A stretch of 64,000 nucleotides of DNA from JACKNG01 sp040220855 (GTDB lineage Bacteria > Pseudomonadota > Gammaproteobacteria > Ga0077536). This document shows positions 55,278-64,000 of this stretch, piece by piece. The notes under the pieces were generated by a model. That model was not told where the DNA came from. It ran no database searches and saw nothing but the letters and a program-made list of their open reading frames with translations. Within the stretch, counting starts at the first letter, position 1. Each line of letters begins with the position of its first letter. Both the position numbers and the translations under genes were made by a program. The stretch spans positions 99,002 through 163,001 of the forward strand of contig JAVJVZ010000021.1 in the NCBI GenBank assembly GCA_040220855.1. Reading direction: 5' to 3'.

Positions 55278-56459
55278 ATGACCGCCGTCGAGCGCCGCAG
55301 CGCCCTCGCGCTCGCCGCGGTGTTCTTCCTGCGCATGCTCGGCCTGTTCATGCTGATCCCGGTGCTGGCGCTCTACGTCGAGACCCTCGCCGGCGCGACG
55401 CCGTTGCTCATCGGCATCGCCATCGGCATCTACGGCTTGACGCAGGCGGCATTCCAGATCCCTCTCGGCAGCCTGTCCGACCGCGTCGGGCGCCGTCCGG
55501 TGATCCTGACCGGTCTCGCACTGTTCGCCGCTGGCGCCCTGATTGCGGCGGCGGCGAAGTCGATCTGGCCGGTCATCGCCGGCCGCGCGGTGCAGGGCGC
55601 CGGCGCCGTGTCCGGCGCGACGCTGGCGCTCGCTGCCGATCTCTCGCGCGACAGCCAGCGCACCAAGGTCATGGCGATCATCGGCATCAGCATCGGCGGG
55701 GCCTTCTCGGTGGCCTTCGTGCTCGGCCCGGTGCTGAATGCGCTGTTCGGGCTCGGCGGCCTGTTCCTCGCCTGCGCGTTGCTCGCTGTCGCTGCCGTGC
55801 CAATCCTGTTCCTCGGCGTACCGAAGCCGCCGGCGCCGGCGCGCGGTGCCGCCATCCCGCCGCTCGCCGGCACCCTCGCGGCGCCCGACCTGCGCGTACT
55901 CTATCTCGGTGTGCTCACTTTGCACCTGGTGCTCGCGGCGAGCTTCGTCGCCATCCCCATTGCCCTCACCAACGGCATGGGCCTGCCGGCGGCGCGCCAC
56001 TACACCGTCTACCTCCCGGTGCTGCTGCTCTCGATCGCGCTGGTCGGTCCGCTGATCATGGCCTCCTCGCGCCCGGGTACGATGCGACCGCTGTTCTTCG
56101 CCGCGATCCTGGTGCTGGGTGTGGCCGAGGCCCTGGTGTCGCTATGGTGGGACGACGCCGTCGGCCTGTACGTCGCGCTCACGCTGTTCTTCGTCGCCTT
56201 CAACTTCCTCGAAGCCTCGCTGCCGGGCGTCATCTCGCGCGCCGCACCGACCCACGGCAAGGGCGCCGCACTCGGCGCCTACTCCACCTTCCAGTTCGTC
56301 GGCGTGTTCGTCGGCGGCCTCGCCGGGGGCGCAATCGCCGGCGGGCTCGGTTATGCCGCGGTGCCGGCGGCGTGCGCGGTGCTGTGCATGGCCTGGCTCG
56401 TGCTCAGTCTGCGCGTGCCGGGTGACGTGCTCACCCGGCCGTCGCGCCGGCGCGCCTGA
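55278..56459 (+). CDS. MFS transporter (YajR-like)
   Basis: This 393-residue protein has twelve hydrophobic segments and the MFS loop motif GSLSDRVGRRPVILTG between helices 2 and 3. It opens MTAVERRSALALAAVFFLRMLGLFMLIPVLALYVE, a start shared by the YajR group, but lacks the C-terminal YAM domain of E. coli YajR. The substrate is unknown; the conserved location between uvrA and ssb does not reveal it. ATG 55278 is used; a GTG six codons earlier (55260) is possible, and neither has a strong ribosome site. Confidence is high for the family. Confidence 0.92.
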   Translation: MTAVERRSALALAAVFFLRMLGLFMLIPVLALYVETLAGATPLLIGIAIGIYGLTQAAFQIPLGSLSDRVGRRPVILTGLALFAAGALIAAAAKSIWPVIAGRAVQGAGAVSGATLALAADLSRDSQRTKVMAIIGISIGGAFSVAFVLGPVLNALFGLGGLFLACALLAVAAVPILFLGVPKPPAPARGAAIPPLAGTLAAPDLRVLYLGVLTLHLVLAASFVAIPIALTNGMGLPAARHYTVYLPVLLLSIALVGPLIMASSRPGTMRPLFFAAILVLGVAEALVSLWWDDAVGLYVALTLFFVAFNFLEASLPGVISRAAPTHGKGAALGAYSTFQFVGVFVGGLAGGAIAGGLGYAAVPAACAVLCMAWLVLSLRVPGDVLTRPSRRRA

Positions 56460-56562
56460 ACGCCGCGCTCGTCTGGCGCCGGCACTGCCTTCGAGTAGAA
56501 TCCGGAGCTTCCAAACCGGACCACGGACGGTCCGTCAACGCAGACGAAAGGGAGACAGCACC

Positions 56563-57048
56563 ATGGCACGCGGCCTCAATAAAGTGATGTTGATCGGCAA
56601 CCTCGGCGCCGATCCGGAGATGCGCTACACGGCGAGCGGCAGCGCCGTCGCCAACATACGCCTGGCCACCGCCGAATCGTGGCGCGATCGCGAAAGCGGC
56701 GAACAGCAGGAACGCACCGAATGGCACCGCGTGGTGTTCTTCGGACGCACCGCGGAAGTCGCTGGCGAATACCTGCGCAAGGGCTCGCAGATTTACATCG
56801 AGGGGCGCCTGCAGACACGCAAGTGGACCGACCGCGACGGCAACGAGCGCTACACCACCGAGATCGTCGCCAATGACATGCAGATGCTCGGCGGCCGCGG
56901 CGGTGGTAGTGGTGGCGGCGGTAACTACGGTGGGTCCGACGAGCGCCCGCCCGGAGGCACGAGTGGCGGTGGCGGCGGCGGTGGACGCCCGCCGGCAAGT
57001 CGCGACGAACCGCCGATGGGCGATTTCGACGACGATATCCCCTTCTGA
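56563..57048 (+). CDS. ssb: Single-stranded DNA-binding protein
   Basis: This 161-residue protein binds single-stranded DNA in replication and repair. The OB-fold (1-110) begins MARGLNKVMLIGNLGADPEMRY with TEWHRVVFFGRTAEVAGEYLRKG, a Gly-rich linker follows, and the acidic tip DDDIPF that recruits partner proteins is intact at the C-terminus. The start has AAAGGGAGA 7 bases upstream. A TAGAAT -10-like hexamer (56496-56501) lies 62 bases before the gene. Confidence is very high. Confidence 0.98.
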   Translation: MARGLNKVMLIGNLGADPEMRYTASGSAVANIRLATAESWRDRESGEQQERTEWHRVVFFGRTAEVAGEYLRKGSQIYIEGRLQTRKWTDRDGNERYTTEIVANDMQMLGGRGGGSGGGGNYGGSDERPPGGTSGGGGGGGRPPASRDEPPMGDFDDDIPF

Positions 57049-57068
57049 ACGCACCCTCCTGGACGCAC

Positions 57069-57093
57069 GCGGGACGGCACGGTGCCGCCCCGC
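57069..57093. terminator. GC-rich stem-loop after ssb (no U-tract)
   Basis: GCGGG-A-CGGCA and TGCCG-C-CCCGC form a 5+5 bp stem with one internal mismatch and a CGG loop, 21 bases after the ssb stop. There is no T-run, so it may be a weak or Rho-assisted 3' end between the convergent ssb and pyk genes. Confidence 0.35.
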
Positions 57094-57248
57094 GTCGCAC
57101 CCGCTAGCAGGCCGGCGAATAACTACTGCGGGCACGGTCTGCGGCGTTGCGCACGCGCCTGCGGCCCTCATTTACCCACATGAACGCCGGGCCTCGGCTC
57201 GCACGCGCCTTGCAGCCCGCACGCCGCGCGACGCTTTTCGCCAGCCTG

Positions 57249-58700
57249 CTAGACCTGCAGCAGGGTGATTGATGGCGAGTTGACCTGCGGGTCCGCGTGG
57301 AAGCCGCGCACCATCACGATGTAATCACCGCTGGCGGCAAGCCCGAGGGCGCGCGCGGCGCGCCGCGCGATGTGGTTGGGGTTCTCGCTGCCGACCGCCT
57401 CGACCGCATGCGGGATCATGCCCCACATCAGGTTGATGCGCCGGCAGGTCCGCGCACAACCGGACACCGCGATGACCGGCGCGGATGGCCGTGCGGCACT
57501 AATCGTCGCCGCGGTCGTCCCGCGCGTGGAAATCACCACCACGGCGCGCGCGCGCACGTCGGTCACGATCTTGGCGGTGGCATCTGCGATGGCATCACCG
57601 AAGGGCACGCCCTCACCGGGAACGCCGGGCGCGTGGCTGAATTCGAGCCCGGCATGCCAATGGTAGCTCTCGGTCTGGCGCGCGACCCGATCCATCATGC
57701 GTACCGCCGCGAGCGGGAAGCGGCCGACCGCCGACTCGCCGGACAGCATCACCGCGTCGGCACCGCTGGCAACGGCGAAGGCAACGTCGGATACCTCGGC
57801 GCGCGTGGGACGGGCATTGCTGATCATCGATTCGAGCATCTGCGTGGCGACGATCACCGGCTTGTTCAGTGCGCGGGCCCGCGTGATCAGCTGCGCCTGC
57901 GCGAGCGGTACCTGCTCCGGGTTGAGCTCGACGCCGAGATCGCCGCGCGCGACCATGATGCCGTCGGCGGCGTGGATGATCGCCTCGCTGTGCTCGAGCG
58001 CTTCGGGCTTCTCGATCTTCGCGATGATGCCGACGTCGTGGCCGCCCGCGTCGACGAGCGCGCGCAGGCTTTCGACGTCCTCGGCGGTACGCACGAAGGA
58101 CAGCGCCAGGAAATCCACCCCGGCAGCGAGCGCGAAGCCAGCATCGGCACGATCCTTGTCGGTCAGCGACGGTGCCGACACCGTCGAGTCGGGCAGGTTG
58201 ATACCCTTGTGGTCGCCGACCATGCCGCCAGCCACCACCTGGCAGCGCACGTGCTCGCCACTGACGGTCTCGACGATGAGTTCCGCCGCGCCGTCATTGA
58301 GCAGCACACGGTGGCCTGGCGCGACGTCGCGCGGCAGCTCGCGGTACTGCGAGGGGATGCGGCGGGCATCGCCGAGCACGTCCTCGGTGGTGATCACGAC
58401 TTCCTCGCCGGCGACCAGCTCGACCGCGCCGTCGACGAAACGCCCGGTACGGATCTTCGGCCCGCACAAGTCGGCCAGGATGGCGGTTGCGGCACCGAGC
58501 GCCGCAGCCGCTTCGCGTATCATGTCGATGGTCGCCGCGTGCTCCGCGTGGGTGCCGTGCGACAGGTTGACACGGAATACGTCCACGCCCGCGCTGATCA
58601 GCTCGCGGACCATGCCCGGGCTGCGCGATGCCGGCCCCACGGTGGCAATGATCTTGGTACAGCGATACTTGAGCAGCTCGACCTCGGTGACAATTCTCAT
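57249..58700 (-). CDS. pyk: Pyruvate kinase
   Basis: This 483-residue glycolytic enzyme makes pyruvate and ATP from phosphoenolpyruvate. It opens KYRCTKIIATVGPASRSPGMV and has NLSHGTHAEH, the catalytic segment GIIAKIEKPEALEH, GDLGVELNPEQVP and TQMLESMI. The C-terminal allosteric domain shows STRGTTAATISAARP and ends PSITLLQV. The ATG at 58700 gives the family length; longer in-frame readings run antisense through the neighbouring MFS gene. It is divergent from that MFS gene (99-base spacer) and convergent with ssb. Confidence is very high. Confidence 0.97.
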   Translation of the reverse strand: MRIVTEVELLKYRCTKIIATVGPASRSPGMVRELISAGVDVFRVNLSHGTHAEHAATIDMIREAAAALGAATAILADLCGPKIRTGRFVDGAVELVAGEEVVITTEDVLGDARRIPSQYRELPRDVAPGHRVLLNDGAAELIVETVSGEHVRCQVVAGGMVGDHKGINLPDSTVSAPSLTDKDRADAGFALAAGVDFLALSFVRTAEDVESLRALVDAGGHDVGIIAKIEKPEALEHSEAIIHAADGIMVARGDLGVELNPEQVPLAQAQLITRARALNKPVIVATQMLESMISNARPTRAEVSDVAFAVASGADAVMLSGESAVGRFPLAAVRMMDRVARQTESYHWHAGLEFSHAPGVPGEGVPFGDAIADATAKIVTDVRARAVVVISTRGTTAATISAARPSAPVIAVSGCARTCRRINLMWGMIPHAVEAVGSENPNHIARRAARALGLAASGDYIVMVRGFHADPQVNSPSITLLQV

Positions 58701-58799
58701 CGCGCCCCTGCCTCGCCCGCTGGTATTCGAAGTGGCGCGGAGTATCGCACACCGCGACGACGGCGCCGCGAACTGCATGCACGCCGGGTCGTCGATCAC

Positions 58800-60119
58800 A
58801 TGAGTCAGCTGCGCCTGCTTGCCGCGCGGCGCTTCGCGCCCCTGTTCGTGACCCAGTTCATGGGCGCGTTCAACGACAACGTGTTCCGCTTCGCGCTGGT
58901 CATCTTCGTCACTTTCACCGTCGCCGAACGCACCGGCATGGACACGCGCATGCTGGTGGTGCTGACCGGCGGCATCTTCATCCTGCCGTTCTTCCTGTTC
59001 TCCGCCCTCGCCGGCCAGATTGCCGACAAGTACGAGAAGTCGCGCCTCATCCGCCACGTCAAGAGCGCCGAAATCGTGGTCATGGCGCTGGGCGCCTGCG
59101 GCTTCTGGCTCGGCAACTACCCCTTCCTGCTCGCGGTGCTGTTCCTGATGGGCGTGCAGTCGACCTTCTTCGGCCCGCTGAAGTATGGCGTGCTGCCACA
59201 ACACCTGGCGCGCGAGGAGCTGACCGGCGGCAACGGCCTGATCCAGATGGGCACCTACGTCGCCATCCTGCTCGGCGGCATGCTCGGCGGCGTGCTCGCG
59301 AGCCTGGGTGAGGTTGCCCCGCACGCCATCGTCGCGACGGTGGTCGGCATCGCCGTGATCGGGCGCCTCGCGGCGGGCCGCATACCCACCGCGAGTGCCA
59401 GCGCGCCGGATCTCCGCATCGACGCCAATCTCGCCCGCGCCACGTGGCGCATCCTGGCGGAGAGCGCCCGCGAGCGCGGCGTGCTCACCCTGATCCTGCT
59501 CATCTCGATGTTCTGGTTCGTCGGCGCGACGTTTCTCAGCGTGGTGCCCACCTGGGGCAAGGAGCTGCTCGGCGCCGATGCCCGCGCGGTAACGCTGCTG
59601 AATGCCGCCTTCACGCTCGGCATCGGCATCGGTTCGGTGACCTGCGAGCGTCTCTCGCAGCGGCGCGTCGAGATCGGCCTGGTACCGTTCGCCGCGCTGC
59701 TCATCAGTGCCGCCGCGTTCGACGTGTGGCTTGCTGGTGCCCCCGAACCCACGCGCATCGGGCTCGACAACTTCTTCAGCCATCCCCCGGCACTGCGCAT
59801 GTTCGTCGACCTGCTGCTGATCGGCGCCGGCGGCGCCCTCTACATCGTGCCGCTCTACGCGGCGCTGCAGGCGCGCGCGGAGGCGGCCTGGATTGCCCGC
59901 CTGCTGGCCGCGTTGAACGTCACCAACGCCTTGTTCATGGTGGGCTCGGCACTCTTCACCATGGCGCTCTATGCGCTCGGCATCAGCGTGCCGGGCGTGT
60001 TCGCCGCGGTCGCCCTGCTCAATCTCGCCGCGATGGTCGCCGGCATGGTCGCGTTGCCCGAGTTCGCCACCCGCGCGCGCGCGCTGCTCGGCACGCGCGG
60101 CCCGAGCGGCTCACCCTAA
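58800..60119 (+). CDS. MFS transporter, LplT-like (lysophospholipid transporter family)
   Basis: This 439-residue transporter begins MSQLRLLAARRFAPLFVTQFMGAFNDN, the characteristic opening of the LplT/YgeD family (FxTQFxGAFNDN), and has twelve hydrophobic segments with the loop ADKYEKSRLIRHVK. E. coli LplT flips lysophospholipids for re-acylation by Aas; here no acyltransferase is fused or adjacent, so the partner is elsewhere or the role differs. Its TAA is nested with the lon stop (60117-60119 against 60116-60118). The ATG immediately follows a short spacer from divergent pyk. Confidence 0.9.
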   Translation: MSQLRLLAARRFAPLFVTQFMGAFNDNVFRFALVIFVTFTVAERTGMDTRMLVVLTGGIFILPFFLFSALAGQIADKYEKSRLIRHVKSAEIVVMALGACGFWLGNYPFLLAVLFLMGVQSTFFGPLKYGVLPQHLAREELTGGNGLIQMGTYVAILLGGMLGGVLASLGEVAPHAIVATVVGIAVIGRLAAGRIPTASASAPDLRIDANLARATWRILAESARERGVLTLILLISMFWFVGATFLSVVPTWGKELLGADARAVTLLNAAFTLGIGIGSVTCERLSQRRVEIGLVPFAALLISAAAFDVWLAGAPEPTRIGLDNFFSHPPALRMFVDLLLIGAGGALYIVPLYAALQARAEAAWIARLLAALNVTNALFMVGSALFTMALYALGISVPGVFAAVALLNLAAMVAGMVALPEFATRARALLGTRGPSGSP

Positions 60120-62530
60120 CCCCGCCCGCGACCGGCCGCGCCGAACACGATGTCGGCGACCTCGGCGTAGCGCTCGACGAAGTGCACGGTCAGCCCTTCG
60201 ACCACGTAAGCCGGCAGCTGTTCGAACTCGCTCTCGACCGCGCGCGGCAGGATCACCTCGCGCACGCCGCTGCGGCGTGCCGCAATGAGCTTCTCGCGGA
60301 TGCCACCGACGGCAAGTACGCGCCCGGTCAAGGTCAGCTCGCCGCTCATGGCGAGCGGGCGGCGCGGACGCGCGTTGCGCGCCAGCGAGAGCAATGCGGT
60401 GGCCATGGTGATGCCGGCGCTGGGGCCGTCCTTGGGCGTCGCACCCTCCGGCACGTGCAGGTGCACGAAGGCTTCGTCGAAGAAATCGGCTGCGCCATCG
60501 AACTCGGCGAGATGCGCGGCGACGTAGCTGTAGGCGATCTCGGCCGACTCGCGCATGACCTCGCCAAGCTGGCCGGTCAGCTTGAAGCCGCGATTCTTGC
60601 TGTGCACCAGCGTCGCTTCGACATCGAGCGTGGCGCCCCCCATGGCAGTCCAGGCGAGGCCGGTGACGATGCCGACACCACGCTGCGGAACCTGCTTGCG
60701 GAACGGCGCGGGGCCGAGGTAGTCGGCAAGATTGGCAGCCGTGACGGAGACTGCCGAAGAGTCGTCGCGGATCACTTCGAGCGCGGCCTTGCGCGCGATG
60801 CGCCCGAGCTGCTTCTCGAGGTTGCGGACACCGGCTTCGCGCGCATAGCCCTCGGCGATCGCCTTCATCGCCGATGCGCTGACCTTGGCCTGGCTCGCCG
60901 CCAGCCCCGCCCGTGCGCGCTGCTTGGGCCACAGGTAACGCGTGCCGATGGTGACCTTCTCCGCGGTCAGGTAACCGGACAGCCGGATCACCTCCATGCG
61001 ATCGAGCAACGGCCGCGGAATCGAGTCGAGCTGGTTCGCCGTGCACACGAACAGCACCTTGGAGAGGTCGACGCGTACATCGAGATAGTGATCGAGGAAA
61101 CTCGCGTTCTGTTCGGGGTCGAGAACCTCGAGCAATGCCGAGGCCGGGTCGCCCTGGAAGGAAGCACCGATCTTGTCGACCTCGTCGAGCATGATGACCG
61201 GGTTGACTGTCCCCGCCTCGCGGATGGCCTGCACGAACTTGCCGGGCATGGCACCGATGTAGGTGCGGCGATGCCCCTTTATTTCGGCTTCGTCACGCAT
61301 GCCGCCGACGCTGAAACGGTAGAACTTGCGCCCGAGCGCATCGGCGACCGACTGCCCGATGGAAGTCTTGCCAACGCCCGGCGGACCGACCAGCAGCAGG
61401 ATCGAGCCGGCCATTTCGCCACGCAGTCGACCGACGCCGATGAACTCGACGATACGGTCCTTGACGTCGTCGAGACCGGCATGGTCGCGGTCGAGCACCT
61501 TGCGGGCATGCTCGAGATCGGTGTTGTCGGGCGTCATCACGCCCCACGGCAGATCGGTAAGTGTATCGAGGTAGTTGCGCGTCACCCCGTATTCGGGCGA
61601 TCCGGCTTCGAGCATGGAGAACTTCTGCAGCTCGTCGTCGATGCGCTTCATCGCCGCCTCGGGCACCTCGCGCCCTTCGAGGCGCGCCCGGAAGCGCTCG
61701 AGTTCGACGGTCTTGTCGTCTTTCGAGATGCCGAGCTCGTTCTGGATCTCCTTGAGCTGCTCGCGCAGGAAGAACTGGCGCTGCTGCACCGAAATGCGTT
61801 CTTCGACGCGCTTGCGGATCTCGCTCTGCAGCCCGGCCACCTCGAGTTCGTGCTGGATCAGCAGCAGCACCTTCTCCATGCGCCGCAGCAAGGGCACGGT
61901 CTCCAGCACTTCCTGCAGCTGTTCGGCGTCGGCGCTGGTCATGGCCGCGGCGAAATCGGCCAGCGGCGAGGCATCGTCCGGCGTGAAGCGGTCGAGAAAC
62001 GCCTTGAGGCTCTCCTTGTAAAGCGGGTTGAGCGGCAACAGCTCCTTGATTTTGTTGATGATCGCGAGCGCGTAGGCGCGCAGCTCCTTGGTCTGCTCGG
62101 CGTCCACGCGCGGATACTCGGCCTGCACCACGAAGGGCTTGTCGGATTTCACCCAGCGCGCGATGCGAAAGCGCTCGATACCCTCGGCGATGAACTGAAT
62201 CCGCCCGCTGTCCCGCGTCGGCTGGTGGATGCGCACCACCGTGCCCCAGGGTGCGAAGTCGGCCGCCTGGGGCACCGGCTGCTCCACCGGGTGACGGCTG
62301 TAAACCAGCCCGAGCAGGCGATGCGGCGTGTTGCCGACACGTTCGATGGTGGCGTGCCAGAGGTCGTCCTCGACGACCAGCGGCATGGTCTGGGCCGGAA
62401 AGAACGGGCGCGCGCGCAGTGGCAGCACCAGGAGTTGTTCCGGCAGCACCTCGTTGACACGTGCCGGAACCCGGCCGTGATCGCCATTGCGCTCGCCGGG
62501 GATGATGATTTCTGGTTGTTCTTCGCTCAT
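60116..62530 (-). CDS. lon: ATP-dependent protease La (Lon)
   Basis: This 804-residue AAA+ protease degrades misfolded and regulatory proteins. The N-terminal substrate-binding domain (about 20-220) includes LLVLPLRARPFFPAQTMPLVV, followed by the coiled region and AAA+ module with Walker A GPPGVGKTS and Walker B VIMLDEVDKIG. The Ser-Lys dyad lies in KDGPSAGITMAT and, 42 residues on, GGIREKLIAARRSG. Length matches the E. coli enzyme (784). It sits between the LplT-like gene and the receiver-kinase gene; a LON-domain-only protein is encoded at 22.2 kb. Confidence is very high. Confidence 0.98.
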   Translation of the reverse strand: MSEEQPEIIIPGERNGDHGRVPARVNEVLPEQLLVLPLRARPFFPAQTMPLVVEDDLWHATIERVGNTPHRLLGLVYSRHPVEQPVPQAADFAPWGTVVRIHQPTRDSGRIQFIAEGIERFRIARWVKSDKPFVVQAEYPRVDAEQTKELRAYALAIINKIKELLPLNPLYKESLKAFLDRFTPDDASPLADFAAAMTSADAEQLQEVLETVPLLRRMEKVLLLIQHELEVAGLQSEIRKRVEERISVQQRQFFLREQLKEIQNELGISKDDKTVELERFRARLEGREVPEAAMKRIDDELQKFSMLEAGSPEYGVTRNYLDTLTDLPWGVMTPDNTDLEHARKVLDRDHAGLDDVKDRIVEFIGVGRLRGEMAGSILLLVGPPGVGKTSIGQSVADALGRKFYRFSVGGMRDEAEIKGHRRTYIGAMPGKFVQAIREAGTVNPVIMLDEVDKIGASFQGDPASALLEVLDPEQNASFLDHYLDVRVDLSKVLFVCTANQLDSIPRPLLDRMEVIRLSGYLTAEKVTIGTRYLWPKQRARAGLAASQAKVSASAMKAIAEGYAREAGVRNLEKQLGRIARKAALEVIRDDSSAVSVTAANLADYLGPAPFRKQVPQRGVGIVTGLAWTAMGGATLDVEATLVHSKNRGFKLTGQLGEVMRESAEIAYSYVAAHLAEFDGAADFFDEAFVHLHVPEGATPKDGPSAGITMATALLSLARNARPRRPLAMSGELTLTGRVLAVGGIREKLIAARRSGVREVILPRAVESEFEQLPAYVVEGLTVHFVERYAEVADIVFGAAGRGRG

Positions 62531-62631
62531 TGCACTCGGCCGCTGTGAAGGACGCCGGCGCCGTGCGCCAGCCGTTGCCTGCTCAGGTGTGGGTCGGGTG
62601 CGGCGAATTCAAGCGCGCTACCGGATGTGCC

Positions 62632-63954
62632 CTACAGCGCGTCGAGCAGCGCCACGAGTTCGGTCGCGCTCTGGCAGCGTTCAGCAGGCCGCTTCGCGAG
62701 CAGGCACTCGATCAGCGGCTGGAAGGCGCGGCGAGGCGCCGGTAACGATGGAATGTCTGCATGCACGTGCTGGAACACCAGCGCCGCCGCGCTTTCGGCG
62801 CGAAAGGGCTTCCGCGCGGCGAGCATCTCGAACAGGATGATGCCGGTACTGTACAGGTCCGCGCGCGCATCGACCGGCTCGCCGAGCGCCTGCTCGGGGC
62901 TGAGGTAGTTGGGCGTACCGAGCACGCTGCCGTGATTGGTCAGGTCGCTCGGCTGGCCGAGGCGTCGGGCAATGCCGAAATCGGCAAGGGCGAGGCTGTC
63001 ATCGGCGCGGAACATGATGTTGCCCGGCTTGAGGTCGCGATGAACGATACCCGCGGCATGAATGGCGGTCAGCCCGTAGGCAATGTGACGGACGTAGTTG
63101 AGCGCGTCGTCGACATCGACGCCGCGCTCGATGCGTTGCTTGAGATCCCCTCGCGTGAAGAACTCCATCGCAATATAGCCGTATTGCTGGGTCAGGCCGT
63201 AATCATGGAAGCGCACCACGTAGGGATTTTCGATACGCGACACGATCTCCGCTTCGCGGATGAAGCGCTCGACGATCTGGATGTCCTGGATGGCGGTGAG
63301 ATCGATGACCTTGAGTACCAGGGTACTACCATCGCTGGTGCGCTCAGCGAGGTAGACGCGCGAACTCGCACCCTGCCCGATCAGGCGCACGAAGCGGTAG
63401 CCGATGTTCTGCCCGGCAGGCGTCTGCGGTGGCGGGTGGGCGGCAATGAGCTGCTGCAGGATGGCGAGGTGCGGAGCATCCCGCTCGGCACGCTCCTCCC
63501 GCACGGTCGTTTCGTCCGGATCGCGTGGCCTGCGGGATTCCAGGGCCGCGGTGACCATGGCGCCGATGCGCGCGGTCGTGACGTCCTGCTTACGGACATA
63601 GTCCCAGGCGCCGAGCTTGATGGCGGTGGCGGCGAGGTAGTCGTTCCCGGTTGCCGTCATCAACACGGTCGGCGGCAGCGCGGTCTCGCGACCGAATTCC
63701 TGCAGCCAGTCGAGACCGGTTTCACCGCCGCCAAGCTGGTAGTCGAGCAGCACGACGTCGTAGAACGACCAGTCGAAACCTGGTCCGGGCTTGCCCTGCT
63801 GGTCGGGGTCGTACTCGGTGACCTCGATGTCGGGCAGGGTGTCGGCGAGCATGCGCCTGAGCATCGCCATGTACACGCCCGTGACATGGTTCAGGACCGC
63901 CCGCGGCGCGCGCGCGCGCCGCGTGCCTCCCGGTGGCGCGGTCGACTTGGCCAT
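62632..63954 (-). CDS. Receiver-domain/serine-threonine protein kinase fusion
   Basis: This 440-residue soluble protein starts with a response-regulator receiver domain (about 18-140) containing Asp71 (VVLLDYQLG), an MTATG run and Lys122. The usual acidic pair at the N-terminal end is missing (AVLNHVTGVY replaces the expected VDD-like run), so phosphorylation of Asp71 may be poor. A Hanks-type kinase domain follows (about 184-440) with the glycine loop IGQGASSRVYLAER, Lys215, HRDLKPGNIMF (Asp307) and DFGIARR (Asp325). There is no membrane segment. An in-frame stop lies upstream, so the ATG at 63954 is the first available. It follows a 46-base edge of the window; the context beyond is unseen. 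Confidence 0.9.
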   Translation of the reverse strand: MAKSTAPPGGTRRARAPRAVLNHVTGVYMAMLRRMLADTLPDIEVTEYDPDQQGKPGPGFDWSFYDVVLLDYQLGGGETGLDWLQEFGRETALPPTVLMTATGNDYLAATAIKLGAWDYVRKQDVTTARIGAMVTAALESRRPRDPDETTVREERAERDAPHLAILQQLIAAHPPPQTPAGQNIGYRFVRLIGQGASSRVYLAERTSDGSTLVLKVIDLTAIQDIQIVERFIREAEIVSRIENPYVVRFHDYGLTQQYGYIAMEFFTRGDLKQRIERGVDVDDALNYVRHIAYGLTAIHAAGIVHRDLKPGNIMFRADDSLALADFGIARRLGQPSDLTNHGSVLGTPNYLSPEQALGEPVDARADLYSTGIILFEMLAARKPFRAESAAALVFQHVHADIPSLPAPRRAFQPLIECLLAKRPAERCQSATELVALLDAL

Positions 63955-64000
63955 GCAGGTAATGTAGCGTCTGGATTTGGCAGCCCGCTACTGTGGCGGC

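Noticed and set aside
58701..59783. In-frame N-terminal extension of pyruvate kinase
   Set aside because: It runs antisense to the LplT-like gene and is low-complexity His/Glu/Arg; the natural pyruvate kinase start is at 58700.

Overview
The window is a 64-kb stretch of a GC-rich (by eye about two thirds G+C) bacterial chromosome. Gene content and order point to a free-living gammaproteobacterium: lptD-surA-pdxA-rsmA, uvrA-MFS-ssb, metG divergent from apbC, nth beside an rnfB-like gene, apaG-apaH-folA-thyA, glnK-amtB-ubiK-comM and lon. A Xanthomonadales/Nevskiales/Steroidobacterales-type lineage fits the protein flavours, but this is an inference. Coding density is very high, many genes overlap by 4 bases, and no tRNA, rRNA, insertion sequence, phage gene or CRISPR array was seen. 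The window is mostly a core chromosome with a few unusual cassettes.

Layout. (1) 1-8.5 kb, minus strand: a co-directional run of an rnfB-like ferredoxin, nth, a DUF1841 gene, a PP2C phosphatase, an anti-sigma-type kinase, a STAS protein, MCE/Mla-type permease, ATPase and substrate-binding protein, an auxiliary lipoprotein, and a CHASE2 sensor cut by the window edge. (2) 8.5-13 kb: metG, divergent apbC, dcd and a PilZ protein. (3) 13-15 kb: a PomAB-type flagellar stator. (4) 15-22.9 kb: cysG, msrB, an orphan OmpR-type regulator, a ROK sugar kinase, ispG, a small membrane protein, mpl and a Lon-N-domain protein. (5) 22.9-28.5 kb: lptD-surA-pdxA-rsmA, then a 311-base convergent spacer with a DnaA-box-like palindrome and an AT-rich tract. 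(6) 28.8-36.8 kb: aroE, a cyclic-nucleotide-binding/rhodanese fusion, two tandem glnK-amtB pairs (the first with a sigma-54 promoter and NtrC-like sites), ubiK and comM. (7) 36.8-39.6 kb: a divergent glutamine amidotransferase and glutamine-synthetase-like pair with a flavin-fold protein. (8) 39.7-43.6 kb, minus strand: a thiamine-salvage operon under a TPP riboswitch (TonB receptor, YkoF-like protein, PnuT-type permease, APH-fold kinase). (9) 43.8-47.2 kb: apaG-apaH against folA, thyA and lgt. (10) 47.4-52.3 kb: a DUF255 thioredoxin-fold protein, a sorting-signal-bearing metalloprotease, a PfkB-type kinase and a membrane protein. (11) 52.3-64 kb: uvrA, an MFS transporter, ssb, pyk, an LplT-like transporter, lon and a receiver-Ser/Thr-kinase fusion.

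Most interesting points. A complete partner-switching set (phosphatase, kinase, STAS) runs directly into an MCE lipid-transport operon, with the STAS gene overlapping the permease gene in an MlaB-like position; this suggests phosphorylation-controlled envelope lipid transport. The riboswitch-headed thiamine operon links outer-membrane uptake, inner-membrane uptake and phosphorylation. The gamma-glutamylation-like pair at 37 kb, the cyclic-nucleotide/rhodanese protein, and the receiver-kinase fusion lacking the usual receiver acidic pair are proteins whose jobs cannot be read from sequence alone.
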